From NCBI GenBank assembly GCA_029907345.1, contig JARYMB010000003.1:62001-126000 (forward strand): a DNA stretch of 64,000 nucleotides. Direction: 5' to 3'. The translations under genes and the position numbers were made by a program. The DNA is from Methanolinea sp. (lineage in GTDB: Archaea; Halobacteriota; Methanomicrobia; Methanomicrobiales; Methanospirillaceae). Positions 1 through 7,403 of this stretch are shown here, one piece after another. The notes beneath the pieces are model-generated. The model did not search any database, was not told where the DNA came from, and worked only from the letters and a program-made list of their open reading frames with translations. How positions within the stretch are numbered: the first letter of the stretch is position 1; every line of letters begins with the position of its first letter.

Positions 1-1126
1 CCCTCGTCCGTTCCGAAATGAGGCGCATGTCGAGTGAAGGCTGGCGGTAGGCCTTTTTCTGGCGCTGCTTTTCCACAACGTCGGGACCGACCCTGACGAT
101 GGCCTCTGCACCCCGGGCAACACCCGGTTCCCCGGTCCTCCGCGCTCCCTCTTCCGCCCCGCCGTCCCACCACGTGACCTCGACCTGGTCCGCCCGGAAC
201 ACGGGATTTGCCCGGGTCTGTTCGGGAGGCATTGCCAGTCCCTTGCCGAGCATGAGCCTCCCGGTATAGGCAATCATCGCGCCGTTGTCTCCCATGAACT
301 TCCTGTCAGGCACGTGGAGAACTGCACCCCTCTCGCTGCACATCGTGGCAAGCATCTCCTGCAGGCGGCGGTTTGCTCCGACACCCCCGACGAGCAGGAC
401 CTCGTCCTTGCCTGCATGGGCAAGCGCCCTCTCGGTCACCTCCACGCACATCGCAAACGCGGTCTCCTGGAGGCTGTTGCAGACGTCCTCGAGGGGGGCT
501 GGATGGTCCTTTGCAGCGCTCACCAACCCCGAGAAGGCAAGATCCATGCCCTTGACCGTGTAGGGCAGCTCCACGTACCCGCCTTTCAGGGCGAGCCGTT
601 CGACCTCGGGACCACCGGGATGGGGAAGACCCCTGCTCCGTGCAAACTTGTCCAGCGCATTTCCAAGGCCGATATCCAGGGTCTCCCCGAATATCCTGTA
701 ACGCCGGTTGAGGTACCCGATCACCTGCGTGTTTGCACCGCTGGCATACAGGACGATCGGGTCGCGGGCACCGGTGGCAAACCGGCCAATCTCCACGTGG
801 GCGACACAGTGATTCACTCCCACGAGCGGGACATCGAGGGCAATTGCCAGCGCCCGGGCAGCAGTTGCAACGGTCCGCAGGCAGGGGCCAAGGCCGGGAC
901 CCATGGAGAACGCAACTCCCGCAATCCGCCCCGAAGGGGGCATAACGCGGGCAATGACCTCCTTCATGAAGGTGGCATGGTGCTGCGCAGCCTCCCGGGG
1001 ATGGATCCCCCCATGAGGGGGCATGTAGGGCCTTGAGTAAAGGGAGACGAGGTCTTTGTCAAAAAGAGCGGCGGAGAGGTTCCAGGCTGTCCCTTCGATC
1101 CCCAGGACCGGGCCGATATCTGGCAT
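1..1126 (-). CDS. kae1: Bifunctional Kae1-Bud32 (tRNA t6A synthesis), 3' end cut by window edge
   Basis: Kae1 transfers threonylcarbamoyl to A37 of ANN-decoding tRNAs, and Bud32 is the KEOPS kinase/ATPase partner. The first ~320 residues are a complete Kae1-type ASKHA fold: N-terminal VLGIEGTAWN, metal-binding REAAQHHA and GVNHCVAHVE, then NTQVIGY and GDNGAMIAY. After a ~25-residue linker the frame continues into GAEAIVRVG and KKAYRQPSLD, which is how Bud32 begins, so the gene is the fused form known from many euryarchaea. The rest of the kinase lies beyond base 1. The ATG at 1126 gives the family N terminus. It is last in the rps24e-rps27ae-kae1 operon. Confidence 0.93.
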   Translation of the reverse strand, partial: MPDIGPVLGIEGTAWNLSAALFDKDLVSLYSRPYMPPHGGIHPREAAQHHATFMKEVIARVMPPSGRIAGVAFSMGPGLGPCLRTVATAARALAIALDVPLVGVNHCVAHVEIGRFATGARDPIVLYASGANTQVIGYLNRRYRIFGETLDIGLGNALDKFARSRGLPHPGGPEVERLALKGGYVELPYTVKGMDLAFSGLVSAAKDHPAPLEDVCNSLQETAFAMCVEVTERALAHAGKDEVLLVGGVGANRRLQEMLATMCSERGAVLHVPDRKFMGDNGAMIAYTGRLMLGKGLAMPPEQTRANPVFRADQVEVTWWDGGAEEGARRTGEPGVARGAEAIVRVGPDVVEKQRQKKAYRQPSLDMRLISERTR

Positions 1127-1190
1127 GACGAGTGTTCCCGGGACGGTCCTGCCCCCCGAACCGTGCAGGTGTCAGGTGCCGGTGTCCCTT

Positions 1191-1379
1191 TCAGGCAGCC
1201 TTCCGGAACTCGGTATACCCGCACTTCCCGCAGGCTGCGCGGTCAGGGTGCTCGGCAAGGATGATCCCCGGGCCGCAGCGGGGACAGAACTTCCGGGAGA
1301 ACGCGACTTTGCCACCGGACACAGAGTAATATGTCCCCCTGCCAGGTTTTTTTGCCTTTGCCTTCTTCTTTGCCGCCAT
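1191..1379 (-). CDS. rps27ae: Small ribosomal subunit protein eS31 (S27ae)
   Basis: A 62-residue zinc-ribbon protein of the 30S subunit, the archaeal form without ubiquitin. A lysine-rich N terminus is followed by two CxxC/CxxxxC-type knuckles, KFCPRCGPG and [10 protein letters not shown], with the conserved YYxVxGGKV core. Length matches archaeal S27ae. It starts 4 bases after rps24e ends and precedes kae1, an arrangement common in Euryarchaeota. Confidence 0.96.
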   Translation of the reverse strand: MAAKKKAKAKKPGRGTYYSVSGGKVAFSRKFCPRCGPGIILAEHPDRAACGKCGYTEFRKAA

Positions 1380-1383
1380 GCTT

Positions 1384-1680
1384 TTACGCTCCTTCTTCTT
1401 TTGGTTTCGGGACGCCGCGCTTGAGGATGAACTCCCGCTCTGTCCTGTTCCTCAGCTCTTCCGTGTCGTAAATTCGTGCATTTCCTGTGCAGGAGGTCAT
1501 CCCGAAACTCGTCTTCAGGGAGTCCAGCGCGACCTGGTTCTCCTTGGCATTCAGCATTGCCGCCAGCTTTCCCAGGACCTGCATGCGTGATGGTGTCGGA
1601 CCATCGAAGCGAAGGACGAAATCAACCTCCCTTCGCCCGAGCAGTTCATTCCGGTTATCCCTGGTAACCTCGATCTCCAT
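1384..1680 (-). CDS. rps24e: Small ribosomal subunit protein eS24
   Basis: A 98-residue 30S protein. The opening [18 protein letters not shown] and central [13 protein letters not shown] are typical of archaeal S24e, and the basic C-terminal tail is expected. It is the first gene of a three-gene unit with rps27ae and kae1. A GAGAGGAT purine stretch lies just ahead of the ATG, and a TATA-like box (1721-1731) lies about 45 bases upstream. Confidence 0.96.
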   Translation of the reverse strand: MEIEVTRDNRNELLGRREVDFVLRFDGPTPSRMQVLGKLAAMLNAKENQVALDSLKTSFGMTSCTGNARIYDTEELRNRTEREFILKRGVPKPKEEGA

Positions 1681-1720
1681 GGGTATCCTCTCGGTATCCT
1701 CTTATTATACGCCCCCGGGT

Positions 1721-1731
1721 TATTTATATCC
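1721..1731 (-). promoter_or_regulatory. TATA box for rps24e-rps27ae-kae1
   Basis: On the minus strand this reads GGATATAAATA, a good archaeal TATA box, in the 137-base gap between the dephospho-CoA kinase gene and rps24e. The expected start point is near 1696-1700, giving a short leader that carries the ribosome binding site. Confidence 0.65.
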
Positions 1732-1817
1732 TATCTCGCTGCCCTGGAAATGCCCCGGCGATATATTTTCGCGAGGCTTCCCGGGCGCTTTCCTTTCCGG
1801 ATCGCAGGGGGGCCGTA

Positions 1818-2324
1818 TCAAAGTTCCAGTTCGCCCTCGTCACCGGGAACAAAACACGCAAGGAGCCTGCGGGCCTCCTTTTTTGCGGACTCGTCTATCT
1901 CCCTGATGACAACCCCTTCTCCGGGCTGACCGTAGAGGATGATGCTCCCGGGAGCGAGAATGAGCGCGAGGGGGATGACGGCGAGGTCTTCTTCGCCCTC
2001 CACGACAATGAGGGCGGGAGGGGAGGAGACTGCGGCCTTCAGTGTATCGACGAGATCCCGCGTAATCGTGCCTGCGGGGTTTACTGCGCGCAGGACTCTG
2101 GGGAACACCGCGGGGACGCGGTTGCACGGTTTTCGCATCGTGTGGCCGTCGACAACCGCTACCCCGGGGACGATCCCGTGTTTCAGGGCATTGTGGGTGA
2201 CGATGTCTCCCACTGTGCAGACAAAAGAGTTCCCGATTTCCGGGATTATGCAGCTGAAATCGGGTTCGAGCCTCCCAAAGGGGGCTTTAAAGTGGTGACG
2301 GTGACGGTCCGGGAGTCGGAGCAT
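1818..2324 (-). CDS. GTP-dependent dephospho-CoA kinase (DUF359 family)
   Basis: A 168-residue protein of the archaeal DUF359 family, which phosphorylates dephospho-CoA with GTP in the last step of coenzyme A synthesis. Family blocks visible: VGDIVTHNAL, VVDGHTMRKP, NPAGTITRDL, VEGEEDLAVIPL, and near the end YGQPGEGVVI. The ATG at 2324 overlaps the spt4 stop (ATGA). This is preferred over an upstream in-frame Met because the upstream stretch is only the shadow of spt4. It is the last gene of the aIF2-gamma/RpoE1/Spt4 operon, its usual archaeal location. Confidence 0.93.
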   Translation of the reverse strand: MLRLPDRHRHHFKAPFGRLEPDFSCIIPEIGNSFVCTVGDIVTHNALKHGIVPGVAVVDGHTMRKPCNRVPAVFPRVLRAVNPAGTITRDLVDTLKAAVSSPPALIVVEGEEDLAVIPLALILAPGSIILYGQPGEGVVIREIDESAKKEARRLLACFVPGDEGELEL

Positions 2325-2536
2325 CAGCGGACCTTCAGGGCGTACCTTCCGGGGAGGGTGATATTCATCTTCCTGGCGATCTCCGAGTTCTTCGGGTCGA
2401 TGATGACCAGGTACCCTGCCCAGTCCGTCGACAGGTTGGACGTCCCGCAGATGGGGCATGCCTCCCCTTCGACGACCCGGTGGCACTCCCTGCAGACCGT
2501 AACGAGCTTCTTCCTACCGGCTGCCACGCTCTCCAC
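2324..2536 (-). CDS. spt4: Transcription elongation factor Spt4 (RpoE2)
   Basis: A 70-residue zinc protein that pairs with Spt5/NusG to keep RNA polymerase processive. Zinc knuckles CRECH and CPICG, followed by LSTDWAGYLVIIDP and the terminal PGRYALKVR, are diagnostic. The start overlaps the end of rpoE1 by 23 bases, and the stop overlaps the next gene. Confidence 0.95.
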   Translation of the reverse strand: MESVAAGRKKLVTVCRECHRVVEGEACPICGTSNLSTDWAGYLVIIDPKNSEIARKMNITLPGRYALKVR

Positions 2537-3104
2537 CGCCCTTCGCTTTCTCCTTCTCCTTCAGCATGTCCTCCTCGAGCCAGCGTGCCGTCCCGAGACC
2601 CGCCTGGCGCATGGTCAGGCCTATCTTGCTGTCCCGGGGCTCTCTCTCGTTCAGGGAGAGGGTGACCACGCGGACCCTGACAGGTTCCCCCACACCGATG
2701 AACCTCTTTGAGTCCTGGCAGATGAGCCGCGCGTTCTTCTCATCGTAGTTGATGTACTCGTCGGATATCTGGCTCACGTGGAGCATGGCATCGATGGGAC
2801 CGAGGCTCACGAAAGCACCGAAACTCGTGGTCTCCACCACGAGGCCCTCGATCACTTCCTGGAGAGAGAGCCTGAGCACGACTGCCTCGAAGTCGACGTC
2901 GTAGTAGATGGCGCCATCCCCGGGTACGATCTCGCCTTCCCCTATCGTGATGACCCTTGTCACGGCGATGAATATCCCGATCTCCTTGTCGATGCTCCCC
3001 TCGAGGTGCTCCTGGAGGACGTCCAGTATCACCCGGGACAGCTCCTCGCCCATGCGGTGCGGTGGAACCCGCACCTTGTCAGACATCTCCATCTTGTAGT
3101 ACAT
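2514..3104 (-). CDS. rpoE1: DNA-directed RNA polymerase subunit E' (Rpo7)
   Basis: A 196-residue Rpb7-like stalk subunit. The N-terminal RNP-like domain (about 1-80) begins MYYKMEMSDKVRVPP and contains GDGAIYYDVDFEAV. An S1 RNA-binding domain follows (GLVVETTSFGAFVSLGPIDAMLHVSQIS). The C-terminal tail is charged. It lies in the operon aIF2-gamma, PIN protein, rpoE1, spt4. Confidence 0.96.
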   Translation of the reverse strand: MYYKMEMSDKVRVPPHRMGEELSRVILDVLQEHLEGSIDKEIGIFIAVTRVITIGEGEIVPGDGAIYYDVDFEAVVLRLSLQEVIEGLVVETTSFGAFVSLGPIDAMLHVSQISDEYINYDEKNARLICQDSKRFIGVGEPVRVRVVTLSLNEREPRDSKIGLTMRQAGLGTARWLEEDMLKEKEKAKGGGERGSR

Positions 3105-3120
3105 GCACCACTCTCTCCCG

Positions 3121-3501
3121 TTACCTCTTCAATAAACCAAGTTTCTTCTTGTGCATAAGGGTGATCACAGGAACTCCCGCAGAAAGCAGGAGGTCTCGCA
3201 GGCCCCTGTCATTCGTGACCACCATGCAACCGTGCTCCCGGGCGTACCTGAGTATCTTTTCATCCACGCTCCCGCCGGCATACCCGCTCGGTACCTCGTG
3301 ACACCTTTCAGCGAGGGTCAGCGCGAACCGGGCAGCACTCCCCTCGCTCCCGTGGCCCCGGGAGAGTCCCGAAAGCTCGCGGAGTGCTTCTGTCAGTATC
3401 AATGGTTCATATGCCCCAATAATGTTTCCGAGCTCCGCGAAGACGTCCACCCTGAACTGCGAGGGGATCATCAGGGCATTGGAATCAAAGAGTACCTTCA
3501 C
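3121..3501 (-). CDS. PIN-domain protein (Fcf1/Nob1-like archaeal RNase fold)
   Basis: A 126-residue single PIN domain starting with GTG in a GTGA overlap with aIF2-gamma. The acidic metal-binding set is visible: LFDSNALM near the start, TEALREL, SVDEKILRYA, and TNDRGLRD. The C terminus is basic (MHKKKLGLLKR). This protein sits between aIF2-gamma and rpoE1 in many euryarchaea, which argues for a housekeeping RNA-processing job rather than a toxin. The substrate is unknown. Confidence 0.85.
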   Translation of the reverse strand: MKVLFDSNALMIPSQFRVDVFAELGNIIGAYEPLILTEALRELSGLSRGHGSEGSAARFALTLAERCHEVPSGYAGGSVDEKILRYAREHGCMVVTNDRGLRDLLLSAGVPVITLMHKKKLGLLKR

Positions 3502-4739
3502 TCGGTCAGGACGCCCATCCCGATCAGCCGCCATCTCCCTCCCACCTGGCGGCTGATGGCAATACGAGCACCGGTCTCTGCGCATACCGGCCTCTTGAGA
3601 GTGGTCTCGACAATATCCTTCCGCGTGTTGACCACGATCCCCACCGTCACCGCCGTCCCGACAGAGAGCATCAACGGTTCGTTGTGCTTGAGGGGTTCTA
3701 TCTGTGTCTCGCTGCTGGCCCCGACCACGCGTTCCATGAGGGTGACGCGGAACCGGATCCTGTCCCACACCGGCGGGAGTTTCCCAGGGTGGCCGGCCAC
3801 CTGGCCCGCAAGGGCATCGCTCTTTGTCAGTGCCGGGTCCAGTTTCGTCCCGATGCCGAGGAGCCCGCCCGGCGTTGCCTCGGTTACCTTCCGTGACCCT
3901 GCATTGATGGTCGTGATCCTGGTCTCTATGGGCTCCCACCGGACCCTGTTCTCTGCCTGGACCTGCAGGCCGGGCCGGATCTCGATGTCATCGGACTCCC
4001 GGAGGATTCCCCTGATCAGTGACCCCCCGATGACCCCGCCCTTGAGATCGCGCCAGTTCGAACCGGGCTTGTTGATATCGAAAGATCGGGCAAGCAGCAT
4101 CAGCGGTTCTGCATTCGGATCGCGTTCGGGAACAGGGATGGTCTGGTCGAGGGCCTCGACGAGAGCTCCCATGTTGATGGCCTTCTGGGCAGAGACAGGA
4201 ATGATCGGTGCGTTCTCTGCAATTGTTCCCCTGACGAAAGCCCGGATCTGCTCGTAGTGCCGGAGCGCCTCCTTCTGGGAGACGACATCGATCTTGTTCT
4301 GGACAATGACAATGTTGCGGATGCCGACGAGCTGGAGCGCCATCAGGTGTTCTTTCGTCTGGGGCTGGGGACACGTCTCGTTTGCAGCAATGACGAGCAT
4401 TGCCCCGTCCATCAGGGCAGACCCCGAGAGCATCGTCGCCATGAGCGTCTCGTGGCCGGGTGCGTCCACGAAGGACACCGAACGGAAGGCAACGGCTTTT
4501 CCACCGCAGACCGGGCATTCCGGCTGTGTCCCGAAAGAGTCCGGACCCTCGCACCGTTCGCACCGGTAGAACGTGGCATCTGCGTATCCCAGGCGTATCG
4601 AAATACCTCTCTTTATCTCCTCGCTGTGGCGGTCTGTCCACATCCCTGTCAGGCCATAGACCAGTGTCGTCTTTCCATGGTCCACATGCCCCACCACGCC
4701 GATGTTTACGCTGGGAATTGTCACGTCATGCAATGCCAA
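3498..4739 (-). CDS. eif2g: Translation initiation factor 2 subunit gamma
   Basis: The GTPase core of aIF2, which delivers Met-tRNAi to the small subunit. Motifs: P-loop GHVDHGKTT, switch II VDAPGHE, NKID, and SAQKAIN. The aIF2-gamma zinc knuckles CERC and CPVCGG lie between switch I and G3. About 413 residues, normal for the family. No ATG is available at the right place. The TTG at 4739 follows GGGAGGT by 5 bases, while TTG at 4733 and 4757 are alternatives, so the exact start is uncertain. It heads an operon with the PIN protein, rpoE1, spt4 and dephospho-CoA kinase. Confidence 0.95.
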   Translation of the reverse strand: MALHDVTIPSVNIGVVGHVDHGKTTLVYGLTGMWTDRHSEEIKRGISIRLGYADATFYRCERCEGPDSFGTQPECPVCGGKAVAFRSVSFVDAPGHETLMATMLSGSALMDGAMLVIAANETCPQPQTKEHLMALQLVGIRNIVIVQNKIDVVSQKEALRHYEQIRAFVRGTIAENAPIIPVSAQKAINMGALVEALDQTIPVPERDPNAEPLMLLARSFDINKPGSNWRDLKGGVIGGSLIRGILRESDDIEIRPGLQVQAENRVRWEPIETRITTINAGSRKVTEATPGGLLGIGTKLDPALTKSDALAGQVAGHPGKLPPVWDRIRFRVTLMERVVGASSETQIEPLKHNEPLMLSVGTAVTVGIVVNTRKDIVETTLKRPVCAETGARIAISRQVGGRWRLIGMGVLTE

Positions 4740-4754
4740 TCGAACCTCCCTATT

Positions 4755-4786
4755 CAATATAAAAACACACCTACTTAATACTCATT
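4755..4786 (-). promoter_or_regulatory. Promoter region of the aIF2-gamma operon
   Basis: The minus strand shows two AT-rich TATA candidates in this stretch, GTATTAAG (4774-4781) and TTTTTATATTG (4755-4765). The distal one would leave a leader holding the GGGAGGT ribosome binding site before TTG 4739. The proximal one would give a nearly leaderless message starting at TTG 4733. Confidence 0.5.
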
Positions 4787-4887
4787 GAACGGGGATTTCT
4801 GCTTATAGCTCGTCCTTTCCGGCCATGCGGCACATAACGACCTGCAGATCTTCCCGTCGGATTACTCTCTTCCCATGGGCCGGGAGG

Positions 4888-5778
4888 TCATCCTTCTCCG
4901 CCCCCGTCGTTTCGGATAAAGACCCTTGTATGCCGGGGCGGGTAGAATATGAACTTATCCTCCCGGAGAGGATCATAAAAGAGCGTTCCTCCCTCCTCTC
5001 TCTTCGCGACCACGATGTACGAGTTGTAGAAAAGCCGCCGGACCTCAGGGTCCTTTCCGTGCCCGGAGAGGTTTTCCGGAAAGCCCGCGCTGCCTTTGGG
5101 ATACACCCGTTCCTCTCCGGGACCGGAGAACAGGGATGCGAAGAAGACGTGGTAAGTATCCCCGCAATCGCTGACCACCAGCCATTTCAGGGGATTGATC
5201 GTCGGGACCGTTCCTCTCCCGAACCGGATTTCAGCAATGCCCCTGATTCCCGCACGGGCAACGATGACACCGCCGAGGAATATGCCGTAACCCTGGAGCC
5301 ATTCCATCGTTGCCAGCCCGGAGAGAAAGAGGCAGAGAAAACCGATGCTTGTGAGGAGGAGGAGAATGCTCGGGCCGGGGAATATCCCAACCGTCATTTT
5401 CCTTTCCCTGAAAGGGTACAGGAGGGGGATGCCGGGAAAAGCGAGGAGGTCAAGGGTCACGTGGGTCAGTGCTCCCCCCAGTGCAGGAAAAAAGATCGTT
5501 CCCATGATCGCCGGGAGGGAGGGGTCCTGCCCGGTCGCGCCTGCCCATGCGATGAAACCCGCTGTGACTCCTGCCGCTATGACGGGAGTTCCCCCGAGGC
5601 TGTGGGTAAAACCCCCGTGAGTGAAAATAAAGAGCCTTGGATCGCGATCGGACAGGGCATGAAGGAGAACGTCGCAATCGGGGAGGACTGCTCCCAGAAC
5701 CGCTGAGAGGAGAGCCGCTCCCCGGATGGGGGTGGAAAAAACCAGGATGGCGGCCAGGGCATGCGTGATACTGTCCAC
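4888..5778 (-). CDS. Membrane-bound metal-dependent hydrolase, DUF457/YdjM family
   Basis: A 296-residue integral membrane protein. The N terminus MDSITHALAA, then LPDCDVLLH, HGGFTHSLGG and LTHVTLDLLA, supply the His/Asp set that defines the family. Four or so hydrophobic segments lie between residues 1 and 180 (for example around FLCLFLSG). The last ~110 residues are soluble, rich in aromatic and charged residues. The biochemical function is not established for archaeal members. It is transcribed alone, between aIF2-gamma and the PP2C gene. Confidence 0.75.
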   Translation of the reverse strand: MDSITHALAAILVFSTPIRGAALLSAVLGAVLPDCDVLLHALSDRDPRLFIFTHGGFTHSLGGTPVIAAGVTAGFIAWAGATGQDPSLPAIMGTIFFPALGGALTHVTLDLLAFPGIPLLYPFRERKMTVGIFPGPSILLLLTSIGFLCLFLSGLATMEWLQGYGIFLGGVIVARAGIRGIAEIRFGRGTVPTINPLKWLVVSDCGDTYHVFFASLFSGPGEERVYPKGSAGFPENLSGHGKDPEVRRLFYNSYIVVAKREEGGTLFYDPLREDKFIFYPPRHTRVFIRNDGGGEG

Positions 5779-5818
5779 GGTTACGTTCCCTTCCGGTTGT
5801 TACCCGGAACACATTCCT

Positions 5819-6478
5819 TCAGGACGAGGCCCTGCGCCGGACCAGGACAACCGTGAGGTTGTCGTCGCTCCCGTTCTGGAATGCCTCATAAACGAGCTTC
5901 CTGCAGGCATCTTCAAGGTCGTCCCCCCGCTCGGTGACTATCTCCATGATGCGGGAATCCTGGATAAAATCCGAAATCCCGTCAGAGCAGAGGACAAGGT
6001 ATCCGGGGGGGAGCGTCGCCTCGTGCATGCCCGGCCCGGGGTCGTGGAGGGTGAGCTGCCCGGGTTTGACACCGGCGGCGTCAGGAGCGGTGTCCCTTTT
6101 TTCTTCCGCGAGGAAGAAGACCTTGCGGGAACCGGGACTGCTGACAACGCACCCGCCATCCGGGCTGACAACGGCAACCCCCATCGCGACACCGGAGGGC
6201 TCGATCCCCGGGTTCTCTGCTTCGAAACTGTAGAGGGCTCTTTCGGCCCGTCCAAGGAGTTGCTCGAGCGTCCCGGCCAGTGTCTTTTCCCGCGCGGCCC
6301 CTCCCGTTCCGAGTGCTTCCACCGCAATCTGGGCTGCAGTCGGGCCTTCCTTCGGCCCGCCCATCCCTTCAGCGACAGCAAAAACGTGGATATCGCCGAG
6401 GTCGGCTGCAAGGAATGCGTCTTCATTCCTTTCCCGCAGGCCCTTTTCGGAAAAGCCGAAGAACTCAAGCTGACGCAT
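5819..6478 (-). CDS. PP2C-type serine/threonine phosphatase with altered metal motif
   Basis: A 219-residue PP2C/Stp1-like domain: LRERNEDAFL (motif 1), VAEGMGG (motif 2), CSDGISDFI and GSDDNLTVVLV (late metal Asps). Two family positions differ from consensus. The DGMGG aspartate, a metal ligand, is Glu here (codon GAA at about 6371-6373), and the GDSR motif reads PGSR. Activity may be modified or lost. The ATG at 6478 is chosen because GGAGGG lies 7 bases upstream; an ATG at 6493 also exists. No transmembrane segment is seen. Divergent from nikR. Confidence 0.85.
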   Translation of the reverse strand: MRQLEFFGFSEKGLRERNEDAFLAADLGDIHVFAVAEGMGGPKEGPTAAQIAVEALGTGGAAREKTLAGTLEQLLGRAERALYSFEAENPGIEPSGVAMGVAVVSPDGGCVVSSPGSRKVFFLAEEKRDTAPDAAGVKPGQLTLHDPGPGMHEATLPPGYLVLCSDGISDFIQDSRIMEIVTERGDDLEDACRKLVYEAFQNGSDDNLTVVLVRRRASS

Positions 6479-6520
6479 CTTTTCTCCCTCCATGCGTGTG
6501 TTCCCCGAGCCTATTAAACA

Positions 6521-6529
6521 TGTATAAAC
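6521..6529 (-). promoter_or_regulatory. TATA box for the PP2C gene
   Basis: The minus strand reads GTTTATACA. The predicted transcription start near 6497 gives a leader of about 20 bases containing GGAGGG before ATG 6478. Confidence 0.5.
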
Positions 6530-6590
6530 GTCCCCTCCTGTCTTGCCAGTACCACGAATTGCCATTTTGAAAATCCTGTTTTACGAAGTT

Positions 6591-6607
6591 TTAAGTTATA
6601 TTATAAG
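6591..6607 (+). promoter_or_regulatory. Promoter of nikR with a TTATA-T-TATAA palindrome
   Basis: The plus strand contains TTATATTATAA (6596-6606), a near-perfect palindrome that also serves as a TATA box about 40 bases before nikR. A symmetric site next to a regulator gene is a natural place for autoregulation, but that is inference. An AGAAGAGG ribosome binding site follows at about 6621-6628. Confidence 0.5.
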
Positions 6608-6637
6608 AAGACAGTCTTTGAGAAGAGGCAATGAACC

Positions 6638-7060
6638 ATGACTGTTGATACTGAACTCTCCCGGATCGGCATTTCGCTCCCGAAAAATCTGCTGGACAAG
6701 TTCGACGAGATCATCAATTACAGGGGATATTCCTCGCGGTCCGAGGGTATCAGGGACGCAATCCGGAACTATATCACCTACTACAAGTGGATGTCGGACG
6801 TGAAGGGAGAACGCCAGGGTGTCATCACCATGATATACGATCACGGTCAGCGAAACCTCCTGACCACCCTCACGGACATCCAGCACGAGTTCATGGGCAT
6901 CATCCAGGCATCGCTCCACTCCCACGTAACCCACGACAGGTGCCTTGAGGTCGTGCTCGTCAGGGGGGATGGTTCGCAGCTGAAGGCCCTTGCCGAGCGC
7001 CTGATGTCACAAAAGGGAGTTGAATCCGTCAAACTGACGACGATACCCCTAAACGACTAA
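6638..7060 (+). CDS. nikR: Nickel-responsive transcriptional regulator NikR
   Basis: A 140-residue protein: N-terminal ribbon-helix-helix (RIGISLPKNLLDKFDEII, RSEGIRDAIRNYI) and C-terminal ACT-like nickel-sensing domain. The expected high-affinity Ni ligands are visible as QHEFMG, SLHSH and DRCLE (His, His-x-His, Cys). NikR represses nickel uptake when Ni is sufficient, a key balance in methanogens, which need Ni for F430 and hydrogenases. No nickel transporter is next to it here, so its targets lie elsewhere. Its stop overlaps the convergent DUF2098 gene. Confidence 0.95.
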   Translation: MTVDTELSRIGISLPKNLLDKFDEIINYRGYSSRSEGIRDAIRNYITYYKWMSDVKGERQGVITMIYDHGQRNLLTTLTDIQHEFMGIIQASLHSHVTHDRCLEVVLVRGDGSQLKALAERLMSQKGVESVKLTTIPLND

Positions 7061-7350
7061 CCCCCACCCTCACAACTCTGGTCCGTGTGGCTGATGGCCT
7101 CCTGGAACCCGGTTCCGGAGTAGAACTCTCTCTCCTTCTTTATCTTTTCAACCGTGTCCTCGAGGGCTCCCTCCCTTCTTCCACCCACGTTTTCGGCAGG
7201 GACGAGCTGGTCGACCCGGTAGAGGAGCCGGGTGGAGTCGAGTTCAGCAAATGTCTCCCCGCTTTCGACTGTGAGCGAAACGATGGTGCCGGTCGTCCCC
7301 GTCCGCGGGTACCGCACCCGCATTCCCACTGCTGCCTCACCAGTCTCCAT
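7057..7350 (-). CDS. DUF2098-like methanogen protein
   Basis: A 97-residue protein with a small beta-barrel-like pattern: VGMRVRYPRTGTTGTIVSL, ETFAELDSTRLLYRVDQLV, then a charged helix EDTVEKIKKE. This matches my memory of DUF2098, a short archaeal family of unknown function found mainly in methanogens. ATG 7350 is preferred, with ATG 7356 two codons upstream as an alternative. It is convergent with nikR (4-base overlap) and divergent from ycaO. Confidence 0.7.
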   Translation of the reverse strand: METGEAAVGMRVRYPRTGTTGTIVSLTVESGETFAELDSTRLLYRVDQLVPAENVGGRREGALEDTVEKIKKEREFYSGTGFQEAISHTDQSCEGGG

Positions 7351-7371
7351 ACACATGTGACGGGTGCGTGG

Positions 7372-7383
7372 AAAATATAAAAC
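7372..7383 (+). promoter_or_regulatory. TATA box for ycaO
   Basis: AAAATATAAAAC on the plus strand is centred about 26 bases upstream of ATG 7404, the spacing for transcription to begin at the start codon. This argues for a leaderless message and against the longer frame opening at 7368, which would place the TATA box inside the gene. Confidence 0.65.
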
Positions 7384-7403
7384 TCTTCCCGCCCCCACGG
7401 GAT

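Noticed and set aside
2142-2711. 189-codon open frame on the plus strand
   Set aside because: Covers the antisense of dephospho-CoA kinase, spt4 and rpoE1; no independent evidence.
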